64,000 bases of DNA from Neodiprion pinetum (taxonomy: Eukaryota > Arthropoda > Insecta > Hymenoptera > Diprionidae): NCBI RefSeq assembly GCF_021155775.2, contig NC_060237.1, forward strand, positions 12,735,832 to 12,799,831. The letters run 5' to 3'. Below the pieces are notes generated by a model that was given only the letters and a program-made list of their open reading frames with translations, ran no database searches and was not told the origin of the DNA. Positions 8,660-17,485 of the stretch are shown here, piece after piece. The first letter of the stretch is position 1; the number at the start of each line of letters is the position of its first letter. The position numbers and the translations under genes are program-made.

Positions 8660-8974
8660 TTAAGGCGCATAACTGCATGAAAATTCGAACTTGTTGAATT
8701 CTCCACCAAGGTATTTCATTTGCAGACGATTTTCTCCGGCCATGCTACACATTTCAGTCAGCTGACTGGAATCTTCTTGTAGAACTCTTGCGATTCTCGG
8801 CGGTAAGAAGACGTTGTATTCTCCATCGATTGTCGCCAGAACACGTACTCCGAATTTTGTTTTGACCAGTCGTAACCCGATGACGTCATACACTCCCCCA
8901 ATTTCGAGTTCCGACATCTTCTTGGTTGGCAGATTCTCCAGGCGGCTGACGTGGTTAACTTTTGCTAGATCCAT
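8660..8974 (-). CDS. OB-fold-like small protein (element A)
   Basis: An intact frame of 104 aa, clearly paralogous to element B 21086-21394. The start MDLAKVNHVSRLENL matches MDFSKLNEIARLETF, followed by VYDVIGLRLVKTKFGVRVL and a closing KYLGGEFNKFEF. The alternating hydrophobic pattern around a K-T-K-F-G motif looks like an OB-fold single-strand nucleic-acid-binding domain; this is inference from pattern. In both elements it lies beside an element end. Its promoter TATA (9062-9068 on the minus strand) is the site where element B inserted. Confidence 0.7.
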   Translation of the reverse strand: MDLAKVNHVSRLENLPTKKMSELEIGGVYDVIGLRLVKTKFGVRVLATIDGEYNVFLPPRIARVLQEDSSQLTEMCSMAGENRLQMKYLGGEFNKFEFSCSYAP

Positions 8975-9061
8975 CGCGTTTCGAGGTTATTTCACGAGCG
9001 AAAACAGTTCACAATGAGAATACGATGAGAACAGAGTGACGATCACGATAGACGTACGCTT

Positions 9062-9067
9062 TATATA
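9062..9067. repeat. Target-site duplication TATATA, left
   Basis: TATATA directly precedes the AGTAGTAC terminus of element B and matches 22369-22374 exactly. A 6-bp duplication is typical of Polinton/Maverick integration. TATATA is its own reverse complement, so direct and inverted reading cannot be told apart. Confidence 0.85.
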
Positions 9068-9562
9068 AGTAGTACAGCAAGGCGGGTTATACACGCAGAT
9101 TCCGGTTACCGACACTTACCGACCGAGCCGACCAGTCCGCCTATACATTCTCCCTAGACTCAAACCCTTTTCCGCTCCGCGCAGCCCAGACTCAAACCCT
9201 TTTCCGCGACGACGTCACAGTCTGACGTACCGTAGGTCAATTACCGACGGTTGTATCGATCGAGGGTCAAAATCGTGCTGTTTCACCTACGATCTTACCG
9301 ACAGTTGTATCGATCGAGGGTCAAAATCGTGCTGTTTTACCAACAATCTTACCGACCTAAGGTCTGTAGTGCTCGCCTGTCCCACGATAGGACTGCTGAT
9401 GTGTAACATGAACCACTCCGAATTCCTTTCCCACGGTAGGACTGCTGACGTGTAACGTCAACCACCTCACATTCCTTTCTCACCTTATCAACCACCTCAC
9501 ATTCCTTTCCCACGTTATCAACCACGTGACATTCCAAAATTAATGGTTCCGAGAATCGTGTT
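9068..9562. repeat. Left terminal inverted repeat of element B
   Basis: It is the reverse complement of the right TIR. Inside are two tandem copies of a block of about 57 bp (about 9237-9350), a duplicated ACTCAAACCCTTTTCCGC, and repeated CATTCCTTTCCCAC/TTATCAACCAC units. It is about 120 bp shorter than the right TIR because one internal block is single here. Confidence 0.92.
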
Positions 9563-9582
9563 TCACTCACTCGGTTTGATAT

Positions 9583-9650
9583 CCAAGGTCGACCGATAGT
9601 CGCGGTACAGAGCCTGCGGTGTCGGGTTACTATCGCTCTTGGAATGTCAA
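9583..9650. repeat. Subterminal inverted-repeat piece, left
   Basis: About 60 bp just inside the left TIR is the inverted counterpart of 20816-20872, containing GAGCGATAGTAACCC on the minus strand. On the right side this piece is separated from the TIR by about 880 bp that carry two genes, so the gene cassette appears to have split a once longer TIR. Confidence 0.75.
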
Positions 9651-9679
9651 AAGGTGCGCGCGCATCCGTACAGCTGCCC

Positions 9680-9687
9680 TATAAAAA
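9680..9687 (+). promoter_or_regulatory. TATA box of polB
   Basis: TATAAAAA lies 69-76 bases upstream of ATG 9756. This supports the internal ATG as the true polB start rather than the first in-frame ATG at 9639, which lies upstream of the TATA box. Confidence 0.6.
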
Positions 9688-9755
9688 GGACGCTCATCAC
9701 TGCAAACGATCATTACGTCACAACCTGTCAAGCATACGTGAGGAAAGAGCACAAG

Positions 9756-12700
9756 ATGGAATCCGCCAAGTGTTTGAGATTGATCGATATTATGGAATCG
9801 GCGTTCAAGATTTTATCGGAAAAATCGTCGCCGGCAGAAATTGCAAAATGGATTCGACTCGGAACCCAAAATATCAGGCTTTTGAATAAAATCTTACGCA
9901 ACAACGTCTCAACGATCGGGGAGAAGACAAGAATTTTGACTACAATCGGAATTCTGAAATCGTTGACAGTCAAATTTCAACAATTGCAGAAAGTGGGTGA
10001 CGGATTACGAAGCCGGCGAAGAAGCGATCGAGTACGGTGGGAAGATTTGGAATCAGCTTTCGAGAGTAGAATTCGAACTGGATCCATCGTCAATTTGAAG
10101 CATAAAGATGTGGAGAGATTTCTAGAAGACGCAAAGGTACTAGCTGTGACGAGACTGAAAAACGCTCTGAAGAAAGACGGGAGCTTGAAAGCCAACGTTA
10201 TCCTGGCTTGTAAATTTGAACTCAGAAAAGTTGATCGCACGGTGGAAGAGATCAAATTTTTTAATACGAGAAATGAAATCATCCTCCAGACAACGGATAT
10301 CAACGAATGGTTCATCGAAAACGCGACGGAGCGTTTGTTGAAAAAGGTGGAAGATTTCCAGGAAAAGGATTCAGGCTGGTCGCTGACCGAAATAATCAAT
10401 TTGACTGTGAATATCAACAAGTACGTGCCACTACGAGGCGGTGTCTTCACATACACCCCGTTACCTAAGCATATCAGTGATAAGAAGGCTGTAGTAAACA
10501 TCCGTAACAGCGACTCGTATTGCTTCCTCTGGTCGGTCACCGCAGCTCTGTTCCCAGCCGACAACAATCATCCTAACGCGACCAGCTCGTACCCACATTT
10601 CAGCTCAGTGCTACGGTATGATGGTATAACGTTTCCTATGTCTCTAGACAAAAACACCATTTCAAAATTTGAGAAGCTTAACGACCTATCAATTAACGTT
10701 TATGGTATAGACCAAGGTGATCGGAAAAAAAGTAAAATAGTACCGATTCACCTGAGTCAGAACGAGTCTGATAAACCTGTAATTCATCTTTTGGCGATAG
10801 AAACTGAAACCACTGACGATGACGATGATGATGAAATGGTAAATTATGAAAAAAATAGAATCTTTCATTTCACTTGTATTCGAAATCTGTCTCGATTGAC
10901 AAGTTCTCAAATTTCCAAGCATAAACGTCAAACTTGGTTGTGCGATAGGTGTCTGTCTCATTTCAATTTCGAAAGATGTTTGTTGAAGCACCGAGCTGAT
11001 TGCATGAATTTAAACAAAACCAAAGTTATTCTACCTACAGATGAGGAAAAATCACTGAAATTCAAAAATTTCAAGCACAAAGAAACCGTTCCATTCTGCA
11101 TTTACGCGGATCTCGAATGTTTACTGCAACCCACACATGAAAGTTTTGGGGAAAATAGAACAATTTATCAGAAGCATCTTCCGTATAGTATAGCTTACTA
11201 TCTGCATTGCGCGTTTGACGATTCGCTTTCAAAATTCAAAATTAATCGTGGAGAAACTTGCATCCAATGGTTTGTGAACGAGTTAAAGGAATTGGCACTT
11301 TCGTTAGAGGGATACTACAAGACTGTTGTACCGATGGAACCACTAAATTTCAATCAGATCAACGAATTTGATTTGTCGGCGGTCTGTCATATTTGTGAAA
11401 AACCGTTTACTCTCACAGACGTGAAACATCGGGATCACTGTCATTTCACAGGAAAGTACCGTGGTGCTGCTCACCGCAGCTGTAATCTAAATTACCAAAA
11501 TTCGCACACCATCCCAGTGATATTGCACAATCTGTCGGGTTACGATTCGCATTTCCTGATCAAAGCACTGGCTACATCGTTCGAGGGCACAACTGAGCTT
11601 CTACCCGTAAACAAAGAAAAGTACATTTCATTTACAAAATACGTCGAGGGGACAGATATAAAGTTTAGATACGTAGATTCGTGCCGCTTCATGCCCAGTA
11701 GTCTTGAGAAATTAGCAACGTATCTCGGTGATGATCAGAAATCAATCACACGAAAATTTTATCATAGGTCAGATAAATTTCAGTTATTGACCAGAAAAGG
11801 AGTGTTCCCGTACGAATACATAGACAGTTGGGAGAAGCTCGAGGACACACGGCTACCATCCAAACATCAATTTTACTCAAAATTGAACGACCGGAATATA
11901 TCAGACGACGATTACGCGCATGCGTGCAACGTATGGCAAACTTTTAACGTTCAAACTTTGGGAGAGTATTCTGACTTGTATTTACAGACGGACGTGTTTT
12001 TACTGGCTGACGTTTTTCAAAACTTTCGACAGAGCTGTTGGACGACGTACAAACTGGACCCGTTACATTACTACACAGCGCCCGGTCTGTCGTTTGATGC
12101 AATGTTAAAATGTACAGGCATCGAACTCGAGCTTCTCACCGACATAGACATGGTTATGTTTATCGAAAAGGGTATTCGTGGTGGTGTGTCACAGTGTTCG
12201 AACAGATACGCAAAGGCCAACAATAGATATATGGGAGAGGAATTCGATCCTGAGGTCGAAGAATCTTATCTCATGTACTTTGACGTTAATAATTTGTACG
12301 GTGCTGCTATGAGCTTTGCTCTGCCATACAGTTCCTTCGAATGGTTATCAGACTTCGGACAATGCGACGTTCTAACCATCTCGGACGACGCGGAGTTTGG
12401 TTACATACTGGAGGTTGATTTGGAATATCCTGAGGAACTGCATGAAACTCATAAGGATTTACCACTGTGTCCGGAGCACTATGTACCTCCGATTTCGACC
12501 AATAAACAGCCAAAATTGACGCCCACGCTATTTTCTAAGAAAAACTACGTTGTTCACTACCGCGTTTTGAAACAATGTTTACAATTAGGTTTAAAATTAC
12601 TCAAAATTCATAGAGTTCTCAAATTCAAGCAAACTCCGTGGCTGAAAAAATATATAGATTTAAATACCGATTTGCGAAAAAAATCTGACAACGAATTTGA

Positions 12701-13508
12701 GAAAAATTTTTACAAGCTAATGAACAACGCCGTTTTTGGCAAAACTATGGAAAACGTGCGAAAGTACAGAGATGTTCGATTGATCACGAAATGGGATGGA
12801 CGGTACGGTGCGAGAGCTACCATAGCCAAGCCTAATTTTCACAGCTGCACCGTTTTCGACAAAGATATAATTATCGTTGAAATGAGTAAGACGAAAGTCA
12901 AGTTGAATAAACCATTGTACGCAGGTTTCTCCATCATGGATCTAGCTAAAACGTACATCTATGATTTTCATTATAATTATATCAAACAGAAATTCGGCAA
13001 CTTAGCAAAATTAATGTACACAGATACAGACAGTTTGATTTACAATTTTACCGTCCCCAACATATACGAACATATGAAGGAGGACTTGCATAAATTTGAC
13101 ACGTCGGATTATCCTCTTGACAACGCTTATGGAATGCCTCTAGCGAACAAAAAAGTTCTCGGTTTGATGAAAGACGAGAACAACGGCAAAATCATGCTCG
13201 AATTTGTAGGGTTACGAGCTAAACTGTACGCATTCCGAGTCATGGGAGATGAGACAGACACTAAACGTGCCAAAGGAGTCAGAGGATCAGCGTTAAGAAA
13301 AATAACCTTTAACGATTATTTGGACTGTGCGTTGAAACGTGAAAATCTATCCTCAAATCAGCATTTGATCATGAGTCGAAAGCACGAGGTATACACCGTA
13401 GAACAGCAGAAAGTAGCACTGAGCTGGAATGACGACAAGCGGATCGTGTTTCAAAATACAACCGACACGCTTCCGTGGGGCTACAAGCCTAAGCTTTGTA
13501 ATTTATGA
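9756..13508 (+). CDS. polB: Protein-primed family B DNA polymerase (element B)
   Basis: A protein of 1250 aa that replicates the linear viral genome by protein priming. Visible blocks in order are: a basic helical N-terminus; a segment NSDSYCFLWSVTAALFP (about 10510) of the kind seen in arthropod Polinton polymerases; a CxxC...HxxxxC zinc-finger-like stretch (about 10940); exonuclease motif YADLE (about 11102); an endonuclease VII-like CxxC...HDHCHFTGKYRGAAH...CN insertion (about 11380-11490); exo motif SGYDSHF; TDVFLLADV; polymerase motif A FDVNNLYG (about 12280); motif B with NNAVFGKTMENVRK; and motif C YTDTDS (about 13017). All key catalytic residues appear present. AATAAA follows at 13572. 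The frame is uninterrupted. Start chosen by the TATA position. Confidence 0.95.
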   Translation: MESAKCLRLIDIMESAFKILSEKSSPAEIAKWIRLGTQNIRLLNKILRNNVSTIGEKTRILTTIGILKSLTVKFQQLQKVGDGLRSRRRSDRVRWEDLESAFESRIRTGSIVNLKHKDVERFLEDAKVLAVTRLKNALKKDGSLKANVILACKFELRKVDRTVEEIKFFNTRNEIILQTTDINEWFIENATERLLKKVEDFQEKDSGWSLTEIINLTVNINKYVPLRGGVFTYTPLPKHISDKKAVVNIRNSDSYCFLWSVTAALFPADNNHPNATSSYPHFSSVLRYDGITFPMSLDKNTISKFEKLNDLSINVYGIDQGDRKKSKIVPIHLSQNESDKPVIHLLAIETETTDDDDDDEMVNYEKNRIFHFTCIRNLSRLTSSQISKHKRQTWLCDRCLSHFNFERCLLKHRADCMNLNKTKVILPTDEEKSLKFKNFKHKETVPFCIYADLECLLQPTHESFGENRTIYQKHLPYSIAYYLHCAFDDSLSKFKINRGETCIQWFVNELKELALSLEGYYKTVVPMEPLNFNQINEFDLSAVCHICEKPFTLTDVKHRDHCHFTGKYRGAAHRSCNLNYQNSHTIPVILHNLSGYDSHFLIKALATSFEGTTELLPVNKEKYISFTKYVEGTDIKFRYVDSCRFMPSSLEKLATYLGDDQKSITRKFYHRSDKFQLLTRKGVFPYEYIDSWEKLEDTRLPSKHQFYSKLNDRNISDDDYAHACNVWQTFNVQTLGEYSDLYLQTDVFLLADVFQNFRQSCWTTYKLDPLHYYTAPGLSFDAMLKCTGIELELLTDIDMVMFIEKGIRGGVSQCSNRYAKANNRYMGEEFDPEVEESYLMYFDVNNLYGAAMSFALPYSSFEWLSDFGQCDVLTISDDAEFGYILEVDLEYPEELHETHKDLPLCPEHYVPPISTNKQPKLTPTLFSKKNYVVHYRVLKQCLQLGLKLLKIHRVLKFKQTPWLKKYIDLNTDLRKKSDNEFEKNFYKLMNNAVFGKTMENVRKYRDVRLITKWDGRYGARATIAKPNFHSCTVFDKDIIIVEMSKTKVKLNKPLYAGFSIMDLAKTYIYDFHYNYIKQKFGNLAKLMYTDTDSLIYNFTVPNIYEHMKEDLHKFDTSDYPLDNAYGMPLANKKVLGLMKDENNGKIMLEFVGLRAKLYAFRVMGDETDTKRAKGVRGSALRKITFNDYLDCALKRENLSSNQHLIMSRKHEVYTVEQQKVALSWNDDKRIVFQNTTDTLPWGYKPKLCNL

Positions 13509-13571
13509 CTGTACCATGTCTGTCTGTCGATTGTCTAAAAAAGACGCATACTTGTTGTGTGTCGGATATAA

Positions 13572-13616
13572 AATAAAGAGGGACATACGTTTTTACAAAA
13601 AAAAATTTTATTTATT
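13572..13616. terminator. Convergent poly(A) signals between polB and integrase
   Basis: AATAAA on the plus strand (13572-13577) serves polB, and AATAAA on the minus strand (13616-13611) serves the integrase-side transcripts. The two genes are tail to tail with only 114 bp between stop codons. Confidence 0.6.
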
Positions 13617-13622
13617 AAAATG

Positions 13623-14549
13623 TTACATGTCCGATTCGTTTATCCAACTGTTGTGTGTATTGTCAAAACCTAACCATTCAACGTATATTTTTCTTCCACG
13701 CTTCTTGAGCACCTTCTCCACCAGATAGATATCCGGATGCTTAACCTTGAGGAGCTCTTGTTCGTAGAAACCACCAGCGATGGGTTGATCTCGGTAGTCT
13801 TTGAGCTTGTACGTCACAGGATGAGTATTTTCCACTCGACTTATCGTGAATATTTCGGTCGTCCAATTGGGAGTGTAACCTTTCTCGAAGACATTTTTGA
13901 ATTTGCTGATTCGAACTTTGTCGCCGGATTTGAACTTTGCCGATACGGTAGGTATCGCTCGAAGCCCTCCGTACGCCTGACGTAACAACAGCCTCTCGTT
14001 TGCAACGGTGACATCCGACGGTTTCATTCTTATGGTTCGGTGTTTGACGTTGTTGTAAGCCGAAACCAAATCGGATGAGATATCGAGCCACTTGTAGCTT
14101 CCTTGCATGCTGAACCGTGTCCACATTTTACCTTTCAGCGTGCGATTGAAACGTTCACAGATCGAAGCCTTCAAATTACTGTACGTGGAGTAAAGTTTGA
14201 TTCCGTAGCGTGTCATAAGCGATTCGAATTTCGAGTTGTAAAATTCCGTTCCTCTGTCGACGTGTAAATTTTTCGGTACCCGTCCTTGGACAAGCACAGA
14301 TTCCATTGCCTTCGTAACATCATCTCCAGACTTGCTCTTTATCGGTACAGCCCACGCATACTTTGAAAAGATATCAATGACTGTGAGCATGTACTTGTAG
14401 CCTTTGTTTTGTCCAGCGTACGACGTCATATCAACAAGATCCGCCTGCCAGGTCTCGTCGATGCCACGCACGTCTACACGTCGACGCGGGTAATTCCGGC
14501 GTGCAGGCTTATGCAGTTCCGTCACCAGTGCTTGCTTTTCCTCGTTCAT
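13623..14549 (-). CDS. int: rve-type integrase with chromodomain (element B)
   Basis: A 308-aa retrovirus-like DDE integrase, predicted to insert the element with 6-bp target duplication. Candidate catalytic residues are D37 (WQADLVDM), D98 (LHVDRGTEFYN) and E132 (ASICERFNRTLKGK), with about 33 residues between the last two. The SH3-like region (GDKVRISKFKNVFEKGYTPN) is followed by a C-terminal chromodomain (VEKVLKKRGRKIYVEWLGFD), which in related integrases can bind histone marks and steer integration. The N-terminus is short and lacks an obvious zinc-binding HHCC. Its 5' end overlaps the fibre-like gene by 41 bases, suggesting co-transcription. Confidence 0.93.
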   Translation of the reverse strand: MNEEKQALVTELHKPARRNYPRRRVDVRGIDETWQADLVDMTSYAGQNKGYKYMLTVIDIFSKYAWAVPIKSKSGDDVTKAMESVLVQGRVPKNLHVDRGTEFYNSKFESLMTRYGIKLYSTYSNLKASICERFNRTLKGKMWTRFSMQGSYKWLDISSDLVSAYNNVKHRTIRMKPSDVTVANERLLLRQAYGGLRAIPTVSAKFKSGDKVRISKFKNVFEKGYTPNWTTEIFTISRVENTHPVTYKLKDYRDQPIAGGFYEQELLKVKHPDIYLVEKVLKKRGRKIYVEWLGFDNTHNSWINESDM

Positions 14550-14910
14550 ATTCCAACGCTATTAGTCTGGTGTCCAATTTGGAAATGATTTCCGCGTTTC
14601 GAATCGACAAGTCTCTGCCTGTTTTAAAGTCTGTGTAGAAGGTATCCAAGGCTTTCTCCGTGGTGATCTCCAAAGCTTTGATCATTTGATCGAGGTTGTC
14701 GATTCGTTTTTGCAGCACGCTGAATTTTCGTCTCAAGGTTTTTAAAGTTACAGCATTGTTCGGCTCTGCGGGATCCGCGACGTTGCACAGTCTCTTGTTC
14801 CGTATATCGTAATGCCCGTCCGCTGTTATTTGAAACCCGACACCCGGCGGACCGCGAGTGCTCGCGGTCGTGTTTTTATTCAGCTGACGTCCAAACACGT
14901 CGACGCTCAT
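14509..14910 (-). CDS. Fibre/tail-spike-like coiled-coil protein (element B)
   Basis: A 133-aa protein. The N-terminal half has GPPGVGFQITADGHYDIRNK followed by RLCNVADPAEPNNAVTLKTL. This resembles the "NKxLxNVxDPxxxxDAV" repeats of trimeric phage fibres and collar proteins. The rest is a predicted coiled coil (LQKRIDNLDQMIKALEI and beyond). A virion surface or vertex role is plausible but not proven. It lies between the integrase and the larger coiled-coil protein on the same strand. Confidence 0.6.
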   Translation of the reverse strand: MSVDVFGRQLNKNTTASTRGPPGVGFQITADGHYDIRNKRLCNVADPAEPNNAVTLKTLRRKFSVLQKRIDNLDQMIKALEITTEKALDTFYTDFKTGRDLSIRNAEIISKLDTRLIALEYERGKASTGDGTA

Positions 14911-14943
14911 CTCGGTAATGAATGCAAAAATGACGGGAGCTGC

Positions 14944-15834
14944 TTAATAAATGATTCCTGCTTCGCGTAGCTCTTCGATAATGGAGATTATTTCGTTATT
15001 GTGACTCGGATTTCCCGCTGCCTGAGATGCCAGGAGTAAACGAAGACGCTCCACCAACTCGTTTGGATCATCCCAGAAGACGTATTCCGTTTCAACACCT
15101 TGTCGAGTGATCATAGCTTGCGGAAGTAGACCTTTGCCCTTTCGGCGAGGTGACGGAGAATAATCCATTAATTCGGCAATGACATTTCTAAATTTGTAAC
15201 TGTTATCGTTTCGAACAGCCCCGTCGGATGAGTAATACTTCTTATGCGCGTTCGTTGCGAGGATTATGTTTTTAAAATTTTCCCGATCTCCGGCGCTCAC
15301 AGAAGAACCGTCGGGCTTCTTTTTGAACAAAAGTTCCAGCAAACCCTTCGTTTTCGGGTAACGCGTGTCGCCAATACGAACGTAGTCACTCTCAAAAGAT
15401 ATCAACGAATCACCGATCATCAGTCCGTTTGAGAGGTTGCGTACACCGTACACGTTGTCCAATTCGCCTTTTGTCTTCGCATCTCTCATCAGTGCAAAAT
15501 ACTCGTCCTCGACCGGTGTTTCTACGACTGTTTCATCCCCCGCCGAAGCAAAGGAATCGTCCATTTCCGAGACAGTTTCATTTTTCGTTTCATTTTTCAT
15601 CTCCTTTATTTCTTCTTTAATTTCTTCCACCTCTTGTTTGACAGGTTTGGTGTCTTTTGTAACATTCACCAGTTCTTGCAACGGAGTCACTACTGGTTTG
15701 AAAACGTCACTCAATTTCTGAGTCGTAGATTCCCTGCCCGACTTGAGCAATCTGTGTTTTCGACGGATCGCAGCACTTGCTTGAGCGATCTGATGTAGGA
15801 CATCTTTTTGCTTGGAAATTTCAGAGCTCTGCAT
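14944..15834 (-). CDS. Conserved coiled-coil protein of the virion gene block (element B)
   Basis: A 296-aa protein. Residues about 1-60 are basic and helical, 66-95 form a charged Lys/Glu coiled coil, 96-115 are acidic, and 125-225 hold a conserved domain with VYGVRNLSNGLMIGDSLI and KTKGLLELLFKKKPDGS that is also present in element A (5000-5493). The C-terminus has another helical pair. I know no function for this family. It sits directly beside the packaging ATPase, so a scaffold or minor virion role is a guess. Confidence 0.7.
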   Translation of the reverse strand: MQSSEISKQKDVLHQIAQASAAIRRKHRLLKSGRESTTQKLSDVFKPVVTPLQELVNVTKDTKPVKQEVEEIKEEIKEMKNETKNETVSEMDDSFASAGDETVVETPVEDEYFALMRDAKTKGELDNVYGVRNLSNGLMIGDSLISFESDYVRIGDTRYPKTKGLLELLFKKKPDGSSVSAGDRENFKNIILATNAHKKYYSSDGAVRNDNSYKFRNVIAELMDYSPSPRRKGKGLLPQAMITRQGVETEYVFWDDPNELVERLRLLLASQAAGNPSHNNEIISIIEELREAGIIY

Positions 15835-15890
15835 GTTGACGCAACTGAGTCTGCAGCGCTACTGCGTCTCTCGCTCGAAAACGGTAAATT

Positions 15891-16604
15891 TTATTTCTTT
15901 TCCAGGCTAACAAAAGAATCGAATCCCCTCCTGTATCGTCCTTCGTTGAGCTCACTGTCTTTGTCGATCACCAGAAACCCGTACTTCTCACCGTTCCAGC
16001 ATGCAGAGCACACACTTTTAAACTCTGTGTAAGACATATCGGTGTTCACATGATCGTTGTATACGTGTCTCAGGTTCATATCGTCTTGTTTGAATAACAC
16101 GAGTAAGTTCACGTTGTCGCGCACGAGATGTTTGGGAATACGCGCGTACGTCTGACAGAGATAGAAACAGTCAACGTCGTGATGTCTACCCATGCAAAAG
16201 TAGGCTCTAATATTGTCCTGCTTCTCGCACGCTACATCGTCAAATATGATTATTGAGTTGGGCCGTGCTTCTTCCGGTGGAATCACTTGCTCACGCTCGG
16301 TAAACGCAAAATACTCCGTACTCTCAACATGGTCCAGCAATTGCTTCAACAATCGGTATTTAGGTTGGTTGAGAGATTTCGAGTAAATGTAGATATTTTC
16401 AAATCTGAGTCCGTTGGGATGGGTTATAAGTGTGAGCAACGCGTTAGTTTTACCACAATTCGACGGTCCACAGAATATCGCACGTACACTGTTCGGGAGT
16501 AATTCACCGTGCCGTTTGTGCTTTTTGACATTTTGCTCCGAAAGTTTGTCAAAATTCATCACGGGAAGCTTGGTAGGTTGTTTCTCAAACCGCATCTCGG
16601 ACAT
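15891..16604 (-). CDS. FtsK/HerA-type genome-packaging ATPase (element B)
   Basis: A 237-aa P-loop ATPase. Walker A is GPSNCGKT (residues 46-53) and Walker B is SIIIFDDV (117-124). Size and motif pattern match the A32-like packaging ATPases of Polintons and adenovirus-related viruses, which pump DNA into preformed capsids. The start is 64 bp from the divergent PLA2-protein ATG; a TATA box for the latter lies between them. Confidence 0.9.
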   Translation of the reverse strand: MSEMRFEKQPTKLPVMNFDKLSEQNVKKHKRHGELLPNSVRAIFCGPSNCGKTNALLTLITHPNGLRFENIYIYSKSLNQPKYRLLKQLLDHVESTEYFAFTEREQVIPPEEARPNSIIIFDDVACEKQDNIRAYFCMGRHHDVDCFYLCQTYARIPKHLVRDNVNLLVLFKQDDMNLRHVYNDHVNTDMSYTEFKSVCSACWNGEKYGFLVIDKDSELNEGRYRRGFDSFVSLEKK

Positions 16605-16619
16605 GACTGATCGGATTTG

Positions 16620-16627
16620 CTATAAAT
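16620..16627 (+). promoter_or_regulatory. TATA box for the PLA2-protein operon-like block
   Basis: TATAAATA on the plus strand, about 41-48 bases before ATG 16668, lies in the short divergent gap between the ATPase and PLA2 genes. Confidence 0.6.
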
Positions 16628-16667
16628 ACCCCGTTTTAAAGCACTTTTCTTCAGTCAACGCACGAAC

Positions 16668-17462
16668 ATGATCGCGTACAGAGGTAAACGAAGCAGCAGC
16701 AGCAGGCGGCAACATCGTGGCAAGGGTCTGGTGAATAGAATCATCAACAAACTTCCGATCGAGTTGCATGTTCCCGGTTACCAATACTGCGGTCCCGGTA
16801 CGAAGTTGACGAAAAGACTCGCGAGAGGCGATTCCGGTATCAATCCTCTCGATGCAGCGTGTAAGGAACACGATATAGCGTATTCAAAAAATCGTGAGAA
16901 CCTTGAGGTTAGAAACGAGGCTGATAGGGTGTTGGCTGAGAAAGCTTGGAAACGGGTTCTCGCAAAGGACGCAAATTTGGGTGAGAAGGCAGCCGCTTGG
17001 GCAGTAGCTAATACAATGAAAGTAAAATCAAAACTCGGAATGGGAATGCGAAAGTCAAAAAATGCGACCTTGAGAAAAATTGTAAATGCTGCAAAACGTT
17101 CCATGGTTCCAAGCAACGATGCAAAAGTAGCTATCGAATCTGCGCTGAAGGGAGCTGAGAACGCCGTTAAAAAAGCGGGTGGTAAATGTAAAGTGCGAAC
17201 ACCTCGCGTCCTACCGGTACCTTCGAAAGTCGGTGGTTTTCTACCGTTTCTGATTCCTATTTTTGCCGGTCTCAGCGCTACGGGTGCGTTAGCCGGCGGT
17301 GCGGCAGGTATAGCAAAAGCTGTGAACGATGCGAGCGCGGCTAAACGAGAATTGGAGGAAAGCAAACGACACAACAAAACTATGGAAGCTATCGCGTTGG
17401 GCAAAGGGCTTCACATGAAACCGTACAAAACAGGTCTTGGTCTCCATCTTTCAGAAAACTAG
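16668..17462 (+). CDS. Capsid-associated phospholipase A2-domain protein (element B)
   Basis: A 264-aa protein. A basic N-terminus is followed by a parvovirus-VP1-type PLA2 core: calcium loop YCGPGT (40-45) and catalytic His-Asp in PLDAACKEHDIAY (H68, D69). In other viruses such domains breach endosomal membranes during entry. Residues about 189-218 are strongly hydrophobic and glycine/alanine-rich (FLPFLIPIFAGLSATGALAG), like a membrane-active peptide. The C-terminus is basic with KPYKTGLGLHL. Adintoviruses are known to carry PLA2 and membrane-active accessory segments. The stop at 17460 is directly followed by ATG 17463 in the same frame. Confidence 0.88.
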   Translation: MIAYRGKRSSSSRRQHRGKGLVNRIINKLPIELHVPGYQYCGPGTKLTKRLARGDSGINPLDAACKEHDIAYSKNRENLEVRNEADRVLAEKAWKRVLAKDANLGEKAAAWAVANTMKVKSKLGMGMRKSKNATLRKIVNAAKRSMVPSNDAKVAIESALKGAENAVKKAGGKCKVRTPRVLPVPSKVGGFLPFLIPIFAGLSATGALAGGAAGIAKAVNDASAAKRELEESKRHNKTMEAIALGKGLHMKPYKTGLGLHLSEN

Positions 17463-17485
17463 ATGCGACGCTACCACGTCGAGCG

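Noticed and set aside
9639..9755. Upstream 39 codons of the polB frame
   Set aside because: The first ATG lies upstream of the TATA box and the extension is not polymerase-like; ATG 9756 is preferred.
16778..17404. 208-codon minus-strand ORF opposite the PLA2 gene
   Set aside because: Antisense shadow of a codon-biased real gene.
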